A stretch of 15,446 bases of DNA from contig JAFSFU010000145.1 in NCBI GenBank assembly GCA_017435025.1, positions 1-15,446 of the forward strand. Reading direction: 5' to 3'. Below the pieces are notes generated by a model. The model saw nothing but the letters and a program-made list of their open reading frames with translations. It did not search any database and was not told the DNA's origin. How positions within the stretch are numbered: position 1 is the stretch's first letter; each line of letters starts with the position of its first letter. The translations under genes were made by a program, and so were the position numbers. The stretch is from Lachnospiraceae bacterium (lineage in GTDB: Bacteria; Bacillota_A; Clostridia; Lachnospirales; Lachnospiraceae). Below, in pieces: positions 7,124 through 13,806 of the stretch.

Positions 7124-7175
7124 GCTCCCTGATACCATAAAAGGGCACTTCCGGGTATCCGGGAGCGCCCTTTTT
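7124..7175 (+). terminator. Terminator with a competing alternative hairpin
   Basis: AAGGGC (7141-7146) plus 7148-7154 pair with 7159-7165 plus GCCCTT (7167-7172), closing a GUAU loop, with one A-C mismatch and a T-run after it. The same right arm (7154-7166) can instead pair with 7124-7136, 12 of 13 bases. The two folds exclude each other, as in antiterminator/terminator switches. The minus-strand copy also ends in a T-run (TTTTAT), so it may end the dCMP-deaminase transcript as well. Confidence 0.6.
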
Positions 7176-7176
7176 C

Positions 7177-7334
7177 TCATAAGATACTTTAGTCCCATTT
7201 AAAATACTATTTTTCAAGTTGCAGAGTATCGAGCGGTATAGAAATAGTGTATAGATACCTCAACTAAACATCAAACCTATCCTGTCCCCACCAATCCGGA
7301 ATCAATTCTTTTAATTTTACTGATTTTTGAGTTT
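7177..7334. other. Non-coding AT-rich spacer
   Basis: The stretch between the 7124-7175 hairpins and the dCMP-deaminase stop is AT-rich. I see no convincing gene, promoter or hairpin in it. It is most likely the 3' untranslated region of the minus-strand deaminase transcript. Confidence 0.4.
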
Positions 7335-7823
7335 CTATATCTTTTGAACCCACTCCAATTCCATTGCCGGAATTACCACATATTCATCAGCATTTTCGCC
7401 CGCTCGCAAATACACATTGTTGATTCCTGCCTGAATGATCGTTCTGGCACACAGCGGACATGGTTTGGCCCTGTGAATGGAATTATCTTTAGGATTCACT
7501 CCTACCAAATACAAATCCGCCCCGATCGTTTGCTGTCTTGAACAATTTAGCAATGCATTTGCCTCTGCATGAATCGCCCGACAGATCCCATAGCCATCGC
7601 CTTGATGCATATCTCGCTCTATCCTTGGGCATTTCCCCAAATCGCAGCAGCTTTCAAATCCTCTCGGTGCACCATTATATCCCGTAGAAATAACCACATC
7701 GTCTTTCACTATAACTGCCCCGTATTTTCTTTTCATACAGGTGCTTCTATAAGCAAACACTTCCGCACAATTTAAATATGTATCCATCTTAGAAATTCGT
7801 TTTCCCTGTTCCGGTTTTACCAT
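7335..7823 (-). CDS. dCMP deaminase / ComEB-family zinc deaminase
   Basis: This is a cytosolic zinc nucleotide deaminase, expected to convert dCMP to dUMP for thymidylate synthesis. I start it at the ATG at 7823, which follows GAGGTG by 6 nt; this gives 162 residues, typical of the family. In-frame ATGs at 7829 and 7853 lack suitable spacing. Zinc and catalytic residues are visible as HAEANA (His85, Glu87) and PCPLCAR (Cys122, Cys125). STGYNGAPRGFESC (46-59) and the cysteine-rich CCDLGKCPR (59-67) followed by GICRAIHAE are characteristic of dCMP deaminases rather than cytidine or tRNA-adenosine deaminases. It stands alone between the two butyrate units, and no functional link to them is evident. 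In competent Firmicutes the relative ComEB sits in the comE operon, which is not the case here. Confidence 0.88.
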   Translation of the reverse strand: MVKPEQGKRISKMDTYLNCAEVFAYRSTCMKRKYGAVIVKDDVVISTGYNGAPRGFESCCDLGKCPRIERDMHQGDGYGICRAIHAEANALLNCSRQQTIGADLYLVGVNPKDNSIHRAKPCPLCARTIIQAGINNVYLRAGENADEYVVIPAMELEWVQKI

Positions 7824-7829
7824 GATCAT

Positions 7830-7835
7830 CACCTC
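7830..7835 (-). promoter_or_regulatory. Ribosome binding site that decides the deaminase start
   Basis: GAGGTG on the minus strand lies 6 nt before the ATG at 7823. It directly abuts the ATG at 7829, which therefore cannot use it. Confidence 0.7.
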
Positions 7836-7913
7836 GTAATATTTACATGCCATCTTCCCTTCACTTTATCACATTCCCGCAGGTGATTCAATGTTGGGAT
7901 TCCACATTTTCAA

Positions 7914-7942
7914 TTGACCGCACATGCGTAAAATGTTAAAAT
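7914..7942 (+). promoter_or_regulatory. Promoter of the CoA-transferase gene
   Basis: TTGACC (7914-7919) and TAAAAT (7937-7942) are 17 bp apart, and TGT just before the -10 gives an extended -10. Transcription should begin near 7949, leaving a 65-nt leader. The leader holds a perfect 7-bp hairpin, ATCCGGT-7-ACCGGAT (7967-7987). The promoter is framed by an inverted repeat, ACATTTT (7904-7910) and AAAATGT (7930-7936), which could be an operator. Confidence 0.8.
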
Positions 7943-8013
7943 AGATATGTTAGGAACATACATATCATCCGGTCCTCAAAACCGGATATTAGCGAAAGAA
8001 ATGAGGATGAAAC

Positions 8014-9357
8014 ATGGATTTTAAACAGATGTATCAGGAAAAACTCGTTACTGCTGAAGAAGCTGCAAAAGTGGTAAAATCCGGTGACTGGGTTGACTAT
8101 GCATGGGCAACAATTACTCCTGTTGCTGTAGATAAAGCACTCGCAAAAAGACTGCCGGAACTGACAGATGTCAACTTCCGCGGCGGTATCCTTATGTGGG
8201 CTCCGGAAATCTTCAAAATCGAAAATCCGGCAGAACATATGACATGGAACACCTGGCATATGGGTGGAATCGAAAGAAAGATGATCTCACAGGGCTGCTG
8301 CTTCTATGCTCCGATTCGTTACTCCGAGCTCCCGAGATACTACAGAGATTCTCAGAATAAGCCGGATGTTGCAATTTTCCAGGTAGCTCCGATGGATGAG
8401 CATGGTTTCTTCAACTTTGGTCCGAACGCATCCCACATGGCTGCTGTCTGTGAGACTTCCAAAGTTGTGATCGTAGAAGTGAACGAAAACGTTCCGGTAT
8501 GTTACGGTGGTTTTGAAGAAGGAATTCATATCTCCAAAGTTGATATGATCGTAGAAGGCGACAACCCGCCATTCGCAGAGATGGGAGGCGGCGGTGCTGC
8601 TACAGAAGTAGACGAGGCCGTTGCAAGACTGATCGTAGAAGAAATTCCGGATGGTGCATGTTTACAGCTCGGTATCGGCGGCATGCCGAATGCAGTTGGT
8701 TCCATGATCGCAAAATCCGACCTGAAAGACCTTGGTATCCATACAGAGATGTATGTAGATGCTTTCGTTGATATGGCTGAGGCCGGCAAGATTACCGGTG
8801 CAAGAAAGAACATCGATAAAGGCCGTCAGGTTTATGCATTCGCTGCCGGCTCCAAGAAACTTTATGACTATATCAACAGAAATCCGGAATGTATGTCTGC
8901 TCCGGTAAACTATACAAACGATATCCGTTCCATCTCCGCACTGGACAACTTCATGTCCATCAACAATGCGGTTGACCTGGATCTCTTCGGTCAGGTAAAT
9001 GCGGAATCCTCCGGCATCAAGCACATCAGCGGTGCAGGCGGACAGCTGGACTTCGTTCTCGGCGCATACCTCTCCAAAGGCGGTAAGAGCTTCATTTGCT
9101 GTTCTTCCACCTTCAAGACAAAAGACGGCGAATTGAAATCCAGAATTCTCCCGACCCTGAATCCGGGTTCCATCGTTACCGACACAAGATGTAACACCCA
9201 TTACCTGGTAACCGAGTACGGCAAAGTAAACCTGAAAGGTCTCTCCACATGGCAGAGAGCCGAGGCGATCATCTCCATCGCACATCCGCAGTTCCGCGAC
9301 GAACTGATTGCAAGTGCTGAGAAGATGAATATCTGGAGAAGAAGCAATAAAAGATAA
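8014..9357 (+). CDS. but: Butyryl-CoA:acetate CoA-transferase
   Basis: This class I CoA-transferase moves CoA from butyryl-CoA to acetate, releasing butyrate and acetyl-CoA, the last step of butyrate formation in most gut butyrate producers. The 447-residue protein has the typical N-terminal [11 protein letters not shown] (21-31) and [10 protein letters not shown] (102-111), then [17 protein letters not shown] (125-141). The substrate-loop motif is [14 protein letters not shown] (217-230). [12 protein letters not shown] follows, with Glu245 as the expected CoA-thioester nucleophile. [20 protein letters not shown] is further on. The [10 protein letters not shown] context and C-terminal IWRRSN are those of Roseburia-type But proteins as I recall them, which favours But over 4-hydroxybutyrate CoA-transferase. 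AGGA lies 7 nt before the ATG. The gene is monocistronic. Confidence 0.92.
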   Translation: MDFKQMYQEKLVTAEEAAKVVKSGDWVDYAWATITPVAVDKALAKRLPELTDVNFRGGILMWAPEIFKIENPAEHMTWNTWHMGGIERKMISQGCCFYAPIRYSELPRYYRDSQNKPDVAIFQVAPMDEHGFFNFGPNASHMAAVCETSKVVIVEVNENVPVCYGGFEEGIHISKVDMIVEGDNPPFAEMGGGGAATEVDEAVARLIVEEIPDGACLQLGIGGMPNAVGSMIAKSDLKDLGIHTEMYVDAFVDMAEAGKITGARKNIDKGRQVYAFAAGSKKLYDYINRNPECMSAPVNYTNDIRSISALDNFMSINNAVDLDLFGQVNAESSGIKHISGAGGQLDFVLGAYLSKGGKSFICCSSTFKTKDGELKSRILPTLNPGSIVTDTRCNTHYLVTEYGKVNLKGLSTWQRAEAIISIAHPQFRDELIASAEKMNIWRRSNKR

Positions 9358-9389
9358 TTAATCTTTTCAATTGAATCACATACAAGAAC

Positions 9390-9431
9390 AACTCGGTGCA
9401 TGAAGACACTTTTACCTCCATGCACCGAGTT
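9390..9431. terminator. Terminator of but, shared with the convergent Uma2-family gene
   Basis: AACTCGGTGCATG (9390-9402) and CATGCACCGAGTT (9419-9431) form a perfect 13-bp stem around a 16-nt loop. T-rich sequence follows on the plus strand and a weaker T-rich stretch on the minus strand. It sits between the convergent stops at 9357 and 9440, so it can serve both genes. Confidence 0.85.
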
Positions 9432-9439
9432 ATTTGTTA

Positions 9440-10045
9440 TCATTTTACATCATCCATCCAATTCTCAGCTTCCATCAACTGCACTTTAAGTCCCGGGAAC
9501 AGATGAAATTCAATCTCATCACGCATACCGTATAAGCAATTCTTTGACTCATCCTCAAACCACCACACCATCACCGTTTCCTTCACCGGGTCAACCACCC
9601 AGTATTCTTTCACGCCTGCGGTTCGATATTTCAAGACTTTGATACCATAATCACGCTTTCTTGTTGACTTGGATACAATCTCAATGACCAGATCCGGAGC
9701 ACCATGACAGCCATCCGCTTGAATCTTATCCGGCTCACACACAACAATAATATCCGGTTCCAGATAGTTTTTATGATCTTCTACCAGCTTCACTGCCATC
9801 GGGGCAAAAAACATTTCACATTTTCCGTCATTTTCCAGAATGTGACTGTGAATTTTATGTGACAGATTTCGTAATAACCGCTGATGCACGGTTTTAGGCG
9901 ATGCAAAATAGAAAATCTGACCATCGATCAACTCTGCACGCACACCTTCCGGGAGATTTTCGATATCCTCCACCGTAAAATCTCTTCTCACTGCAAGCTC
10001 CGCATTCATTTTCATAATTTCGTCCTCTCCGACAAACGCCTGCAT
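9440..10045 (-). CDS. Uma2-family (DUF820) putative endonuclease-fold protein
   Basis: The Uma2 family has a PD-(D/E)XK nuclease-like fold; its biological role is not established. Visible family features are DFTVEDIENLPEGVRAELID near the N-terminus, YLEPDIIVV (the metal-binding aspartate) in the middle, then PDLVIEIVSKSTRKRDYGIK with the ExV core and following lysines, and KYRTAGVKEYWVVDP. I start at the ATG at 10045, 10 nt after AAGGAGG, for 201 residues. A second candidate is the ATG at 10015, 8 nt after GAGG, for 191 residues, which fits the usual family length slightly better. No toxin, transposase or restriction partner is adjacent. It is a single gene converging on but. Confidence 0.83.
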   Translation of the reverse strand: MQAFVGEDEIMKMNAELAVRRDFTVEDIENLPEGVRAELIDGQIFYFASPKTVHQRLLRNLSHKIHSHILENDGKCEMFFAPMAVKLVEDHKNYLEPDIIVVCEPDKIQADGCHGAPDLVIEIVSKSTRKRDYGIKVLKYRTAGVKEYWVVDPVKETVMVWWFEDESKNCLYGMRDEIEFHLFPGLKVQLMEAENWMDDVK

Positions 10046-10196
10046 ATATCCATTGCCTCCTTCCCCACATGTATCTTCCATAATACAAGTATAAACGATG
10101 CAAAAACGTCTGTCTATGTTCTCTGATACCACTGGATTTTTTAGGCGATCTGCCCAAGAATTAAGAAATATTAGAAATCCCAGAAGTGGTGTAATT

Positions 10197-10222
10197 ATTA
10201 TATCACGTCACAAAAATTGTGA
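10197..10222 (-). promoter_or_regulatory. Probable promoter and operator of the Uma2-family gene
   Basis: A perfect TATAAT (10197-10202, minus strand) lies about 150 nt ahead of the chosen start. Immediately upstream is a perfect inverted repeat, TCACAA-AAA-TTGTGA (10208-10222), where the -35 spacer should be. The -35 box itself is poor (TTCACA at 15 bp), so activation or repression through the repeat is plausible. Confidence 0.5.
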
Positions 10223-10225
10223 AAG

Positions 10226-10256
10226 AAAAAAGAATGCGCTCACGCACATTCTTTTT
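10226..10256 (-). terminator. Intrinsic terminator of the GGT-like gene
   Basis: On the minus strand AAAAAGAATG pairs with CATTCTTTTT, with an inner TGCG/CGCA pairing and a 2-nt bulge, followed by a T-run. It starts 15 nt after the stop of the upstream hydrolase gene. Confidence 0.8.
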
Positions 10257-10270
10257 CCAATAACTCATTG

Positions 10271-11878
10271 TTACCACGCTGCCACAACGCCATCGGCTCT
10301 CGGCTCAGACGCACCGCAAAGTACGCCCTCCTCGTTGCGCCAGATGATCTGACCGCGGCCAAAGGTAATATTTTCCGGCAGAACACTGATCTCATGTCCG
10401 CGGCGCACCAGCTCCTCGGTAATCGCAAACGGGAAGCTGCGCTCCACCTGGATCTTCTTGCCGCCGGTCCACTGCCATCTCGGCGCATCTAACGCCTCCT
10501 GCGGATTCATCAGGAAATCAACGGTATTCATTACCACCTGCACATGTCCCTGCGGCTGCATCGGACCGCCCATGACACCGAACGGACCAACCGCTTTTCC
10601 ATCCTTTGTGAGGAATGCCGGAATGATCGTATGGAACACCTTCTTACCCGGCGCCAGACAGTTTTCCTCTCCGTCAACAAGAGAAAAACTTGCTCCGCGA
10701 TCCTGGAAGGAAATTCCGGTTCCCGGAACCACCACACCGGAACCAAATCCCATATAGTTGCTCTGGATATAGGAAACCATGTTGCCTTCGCCGTCAGCCG
10801 TACAGAGATAAATGGTACCGCCCTTGGTCGGCTCACCCGGCTCCGGCTCCTGCGCCACATCCGTGATCAGTGCACGGCGTTTCGCAGCATAATCGTCGTT
10901 TAACATTTCATCCGTTGTTACCTTCATATAACGGGCATCAGCAACATAGCGTTTGCCATCAGCAAATGCCAGCTTCATTGCCTCCAGCTGCTTATGGAAG
11001 GTATCGGCACAGTCACGGCAGCTGAAATCAAATCCTTTTAAGATATTCAGGGCCATCAATGCGATGATACCGTCACCGTTCGGCGGAATCTCCCAGACAT
11101 CATAGCCCTTATAATTGATATGGATCGGGTCCACCCACTCACACCAGTAGGATTCCAGATCTTCTTTTCGAATGAAACCTCCGGTCTCTCTGGAGAAGGC
11201 ATCGATTTTCTCAGCCAGCTCACCGCGATAGAACGCCTCGGCGTTGGTTTCCGCAATCTTTTCCAATGTATCACCATGATCTTTTAAATAAACCATATCA
11301 CCCGGATTCGGGATCTTTCCATCCGGTGCAAAGGTTTCAAACCAGCCGCGGTGACAGTCACCTTTGAAAATCTCCTTGAACTGCTTATATGCTTTTAACC
11401 AGGAATATGCAGTGAGCGGTGTCGCCGGATAGCCTTCTCTCGCATAGCTGATCGCCGGCTTCAAAACCTCCGTCAGCGGCAGACGACCGAATTTTTTCGA
11501 AAGCTCTGCCCAAGCGGACGGCGCACCAGGGACCATGACCGGAATCCAGCCGCGCTCCGGCATCTTTTCATGTCCCAGTTCTCGAACCTTTTCTGCTGAA
11601 ATTCCCATCGGTGCCCTGCCGCTGGCATTGAGACCGTGAAGTTTATCTTTCGTCCAGACAAGGGCAAAGGCATCGCCGCCGATTCCGTTGGCGGTCGGCT
11701 CTAAAACAGTCATACAAGCCGCAGTTGCAATCGCTGCATCAATGGCATTTCCTCCGGCTTTCATAATATCAAGACCTGCCTGTGCAGCCAAAGGCTGGCT
11801 GGTACATACCATGCCGCGGCGACCGTAAACCACACTGCGCTTTGACGGGTAACTGTACTTTAATGCATCGTAATTCAT
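10271..11878 (-). CDS. Gamma-glutamyltransferase-superfamily Ntn hydrolase, cytosolic
   Basis: This belongs to the GGT family of self-cleaving N-terminal-nucleophile amidases. The 535-residue protein contains GGNAIDAAIATAACMTVLEP (42-61), ANGIGGDAFALVW (63-75) and LNASGRAP (83-90). Arg88 is at the place of the glutamate-binding arginine. PPNGDG (265-270) is also present. The predicted nucleophile is Thr355 in KGGTIYLCTADGEGN, just after a linker where autocleavage would give large and small subunits. The second conserved glycine motif is GVMGGPMQPQGH (434-445). There is no signal peptide, unlike periplasmic GGTs. The TTHYS and GSPGG motifs of classical GGT are replaced, so glutathione may not be the substrate; oxamate-amidohydrolase (HpxW)-like or other amide hydrolysis is possible. 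Start: GGGAGGA 6 nt before ATG. It lies downstream of lysR. Confidence 0.88.
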   Translation of the reverse strand: MNYDALKYSYPSKRSVVYGRRGMVCTSQPLAAQAGLDIMKAGGNAIDAAIATAACMTVLEPTANGIGGDAFALVWTKDKLHGLNASGRAPMGISAEKVRELGHEKMPERGWIPVMVPGAPSAWAELSKKFGRLPLTEVLKPAISYAREGYPATPLTAYSWLKAYKQFKEIFKGDCHRGWFETFAPDGKIPNPGDMVYLKDHGDTLEKIAETNAEAFYRGELAEKIDAFSRETGGFIRKEDLESYWCEWVDPIHINYKGYDVWEIPPNGDGIIALMALNILKGFDFSCRDCADTFHKQLEAMKLAFADGKRYVADARYMKVTTDEMLNDDYAAKRRALITDVAQEPEPGEPTKGGTIYLCTADGEGNMVSYIQSNYMGFGSGVVVPGTGISFQDRGASFSLVDGEENCLAPGKKVFHTIIPAFLTKDGKAVGPFGVMGGPMQPQGHVQVVMNTVDFLMNPQEALDAPRWQWTGGKKIQVERSFPFAITEELVRRGHEISVLPENITFGRGQIIWRNEEGVLCGASEPRADGVVAAW

Positions 11879-11927
11879 CTTTCGTCCTCCCTGTGGTATT
11901 TCTTACAGAGTTTTTCTCGTCATTCCC

Positions 11928-11936
11928 ATTATAGCA
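11928..11936 (-). promoter_or_regulatory. Extended -10 promoter of the GGT-like gene
   Basis: TGCTATAAT on the minus strand is a perfect extended -10 box, putting the start of transcription near 11921. The -35 region is poor and falls inside the lysR terminator stem (11942-11981). Promoter and terminator are thus interleaved, and the promoter probably needs an activator such as the adjacent LysR protein (inference). Confidence 0.65.
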
Positions 11937-11941
11937 CAAAA

Positions 11942-11981
11942 AATATCGCTGCACAGTTCTTTTTGCCTGTCCAGCGATATT
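11942..11981 (-). terminator. Intrinsic terminator of the lysR gene
   Basis: AATATCGCTG and CAGCGATATT form a perfect 10-bp stem, with an inner ACAG/CTGT pairing around a 10-nt loop, followed by a T-run on the minus strand. It begins 18 nt after the lysR stop. Confidence 0.85.
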
Positions 11982-11998
11982 CAAGCACATCCAACATG

Positions 11999-12892
11999 TT
12001 ATACATCCTTCAGAACAATTCCATCCTCCTGCGCCAGCTTCTTCCTGCAAAGGTCAAGAAGGTACGACTGATAAGGGGACTCATCCTGCACCCGGTTCAG
12101 ATAATAGACCGTCCGATGCGGCGGAGTAATATCCAGCTCATGGATAGAAACCGGTGAGTTCTTCACCATGCTCCTCGCGATGGACACCGGCAGAAATGCC
12201 CAGTTATCGCCGTTTTCCGTAAAATACTGCAAAAATCCCATCTCATCCAGGTACACGCGCGGAACTGCAGAACTGCCAAAATAATAATTATGCCAGGAAT
12301 CGAAATTCCGGTCCCACTGGGTTCGGATCTCCAAACGCGGATTCAGTTCACTAAGTTTTACCTTCTCCGGAAGATCCAGGTCCTTGCCTGCCACAAGACA
12401 AAGTTCCTCCTCAAATAATGCATTGGTACTGACCTGTGAGGAATACATCGGGTCTGTGATAAACGCGATATCCACACTCTTGTTGGTCACATACCGATAG
12501 GCGTCCACCGAATGAAGCGTTGTCACATGAAGGCTGCATTCCGGGTTCTCTTTCATAAATGTCTGAAAAACCGTCGGCAGCATGAACGCCATCAAACTTC
12601 CCACGCTGGCAATATAAAAACTTTTTTCATTTCCAAGAAGAGCCGCCTCCTGGGTCTCATTCCAGAGCGCCTGCCAGCGGTGAGCAATGCCGATAAATGC
12701 CTGTCCCTGCTTCGTCAGTTCCACATGGCGGACACCTTTGTTTCTTATAAAAAGGGAATATCCCAGCTCCTCCTCCAGCGCACGGATCCGTCGTCCCAAT
12801 GCCGGCTGGGTAATATACAGCTTCTCAGCCGCCGCCGAAAAACTTCCGTGCTGAACAATGCTCAAGAATGCTTCTATCTCCAAAAAGGTCAT
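11999..12892 (-). CDS. LysR-family transcriptional regulator
   Basis: At 297 residues this is a standard LysR regulator. The N-terminal winged helix-turn-helix spans about residues 1-62 and includes EIEAFLSIVQHGSFSAAAEK, with the recognition helix around LYITQPALGRRIRALEEELG. The remainder is the periplasmic-binding-protein-like effector domain, with no transmembrane segment. The ATG follows AGGAG by 5 nt. It is co-directional with the downstream GGT-like gene, with a terminator between, so it probably controls that gene and itself. Its effector is unknown; an amino acid or amide-type metabolite would fit the neighbour (inference). Confidence 0.92.
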   Translation of the reverse strand: MTFLEIEAFLSIVQHGSFSAAAEKLYITQPALGRRIRALEEELGYSLFIRNKGVRHVELTKQGQAFIGIAHRWQALWNETQEAALLGNEKSFYIASVGSLMAFMLPTVFQTFMKENPECSLHVTTLHSVDAYRYVTNKSVDIAFITDPMYSSQVSTNALFEEELCLVAGKDLDLPEKVKLSELNPRLEIRTQWDRNFDSWHNYYFGSSAVPRVYLDEMGFLQYFTENGDNWAFLPVSIARSMVKNSPVSIHELDITPPHRTVYYLNRVQDESPYQSYLLDLCRKKLAQEDGIVLKDV

Positions 12893-12912
12893 AATATCTC
12901 CTCACAAGCACA

Positions 12913-12962
12913 ATAATGTTAACAATCATTAACATTATATCAAACAAATACGCATTTTACAA
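12913..12962 (-). promoter_or_regulatory. lysR promoter with overlapping inverted-repeat operator
   Basis: On the minus strand TTGTAA (12957-12962) and TATAAT (12934-12939) are 17 bp apart. A perfect inverted repeat, ATAATGTTAA-6-TTAACATTAT (12913-12938), covers the -10 box and the start of transcription. A further palindrome with the same half-site, TAACATGTTA (12971-12980), lies just upstream of the -35 box. The layout suits autorepression by the encoded LysR protein. Confidence 0.7.
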
Positions 12963-12990
12963 ATAGGAAATAACATGTTAAACTTCATTA

Positions 12991-13021
12991 CGGTTCAAAA
13001 ATAATGGTGTATTGTGAACCG
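12991..13021. repeat. 7-bp inverted repeat upstream of lysR
   Basis: CGGTTCA (12991-12997) and TGAACCG (13015-13021) are perfect complements 17 bp apart. The repeat lies between the lysR promoter and the terminator of the kinase-like gene. It could be a binding site or a weak hairpin; no tail follows it. Confidence 0.35.
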
Positions 13022-13078
13022 AATAAACAAACGGGATTTCGGGGTTCTTCCTCCCCTTTTCCATATGATATTAATAAA

Positions 13079-13124
13079 AAAAACCGCACGCTGGATTAAT
13101 TGCCGAATCCATTGTGCGGTTTTT
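13079..13124. terminator. Strong bidirectional terminator after the liv/kinase operon
   Basis: AAAAACCGCAC (13079-13089) and GTGCGGTTTTT (13114-13124) are perfect 11-bp arms, with an inner TGGATT/AATCCA stem and an 8-nt loop. A long T-run follows on the minus strand, 38 nt after the kinase-like stop. Confidence 0.9.
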
Positions 13125-13161
13125 GATTTCTATTTATTTTTCGTGTACAACAGAAAATCTC

Positions 13162-13797
13162 TTACACGTGAATGCCGCCGAATCGAACATTCAGATACGC
13201 TTTGATCTCCTCAACCGTCTTATCAAAGCCAAGAACTCCGCTGTTCAGACACAGATCATAGTTTCTGGAATCGTTCCAGTCTTTACCGGTATAGTACTTA
13301 TAATAATCTCCACGGAATTTATTGGTCTTCTCCATGAATCTCTTAACCTCACGGTCGTTATCGAACATTCCGAGATGCTCTTTGGAGCGCTCCAGACAGA
13401 ATGCCTCGTCCGCATAAACGAAAATACGTGTTACATTCGGATGATCCTTCAGGACAAAGTCCGAACCGCGACCGATAAAAATGCAGGATTCCTTCTCTGC
13501 GATCTGCTTCATGATCTTCGCCTGATAGTTAAACAGGTTGTCATTGGAAACAAACTCATCGCTCTCAGGAGAATGTAACTGTCCCTTATAGATCTGTACC
13601 GGTCTGCGGAAGATACTTTTTTTCAGTTTCTCATCAGCCTTGATGAACAGCTCTTCGTTGATACCGCTCTCATCGGATGCCATGCGGATAATCTCCTTGT
13701 CGTAGCAGGAAATTCCCAGTTCTTTCGCCAGCATCATTCCGACGGTACGACCACCGCTTCCGTAATGTCTTGCAATTGTAATAACCAAATTGCCCAT
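13162..13797 (-). CDS. Cytidylate kinase-like family protein
   Basis: This 211-residue cytosolic P-loop protein belongs to the cytidylate kinase-like family (Cytidylate_kin2), not the canonical Cmk. It opens with VITIARHYGSGGRTVGMMLA (5-24), the family's variant P-loop, followed by YDKEIIRMASDESGI. In the middle is SCIFIGRGSDFVL, the second family signature. RIFVYADEAFCLERSKE resembles the C-terminal kinase core, and NYDLCLNSGVLGFDKTVEEI is typical of the end. The natural substrate of the family is not settled, so CMP phosphorylation is only a guess. It starts 9 nt after livF with AGGAGG 5 nt ahead of the ATG, and is therefore translated from the liv operon mRNA and ends it. Confidence 0.85.
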   Translation of the reverse strand: MGNLVITIARHYGSGGRTVGMMLAKELGISCYDKEIIRMASDESGINEELFIKADEKLKKSIFRRPVQIYKGQLHSPESDEFVSNDNLFNYQAKIMKQIAEKESCIFIGRGSDFVLKDHPNVTRIFVYADEAFCLERSKEHLGMFDNDREVKRFMEKTNKFRGDYYKYYTGKDWNDSRNYDLCLNSGVLGFDKTVEEIKAYLNVRFGGIHV

Positions 13798-13806
13798 GTC
13801 TTCCTC

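Noticed and set aside
6990..7217. Two small overlapping open frames, one on each strand, in the non-coding interval
   Set aside because: Both run through the terminator and inverted-repeat structures, and neither has a credible ribosome binding site. RNA structure explains the sequence better than coding, although a homology search of the minus-strand frame would settle it.
8662..9285. 207-codon open frame antisense to but
   Set aside because: It lies wholly within the well-supported CoA-transferase gene, with no ribosome binding site and no recognisable product.
10015..10053. 13-codon open frame starting at an ATG right after AGGAGG and ending over the ATG at 10015
   Set aside because: The spacing to the ribosome binding site is only 2 nt, and the frame looks incidental to the Uma2 start region. 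Translational coupling cannot be excluded but is unsupported.
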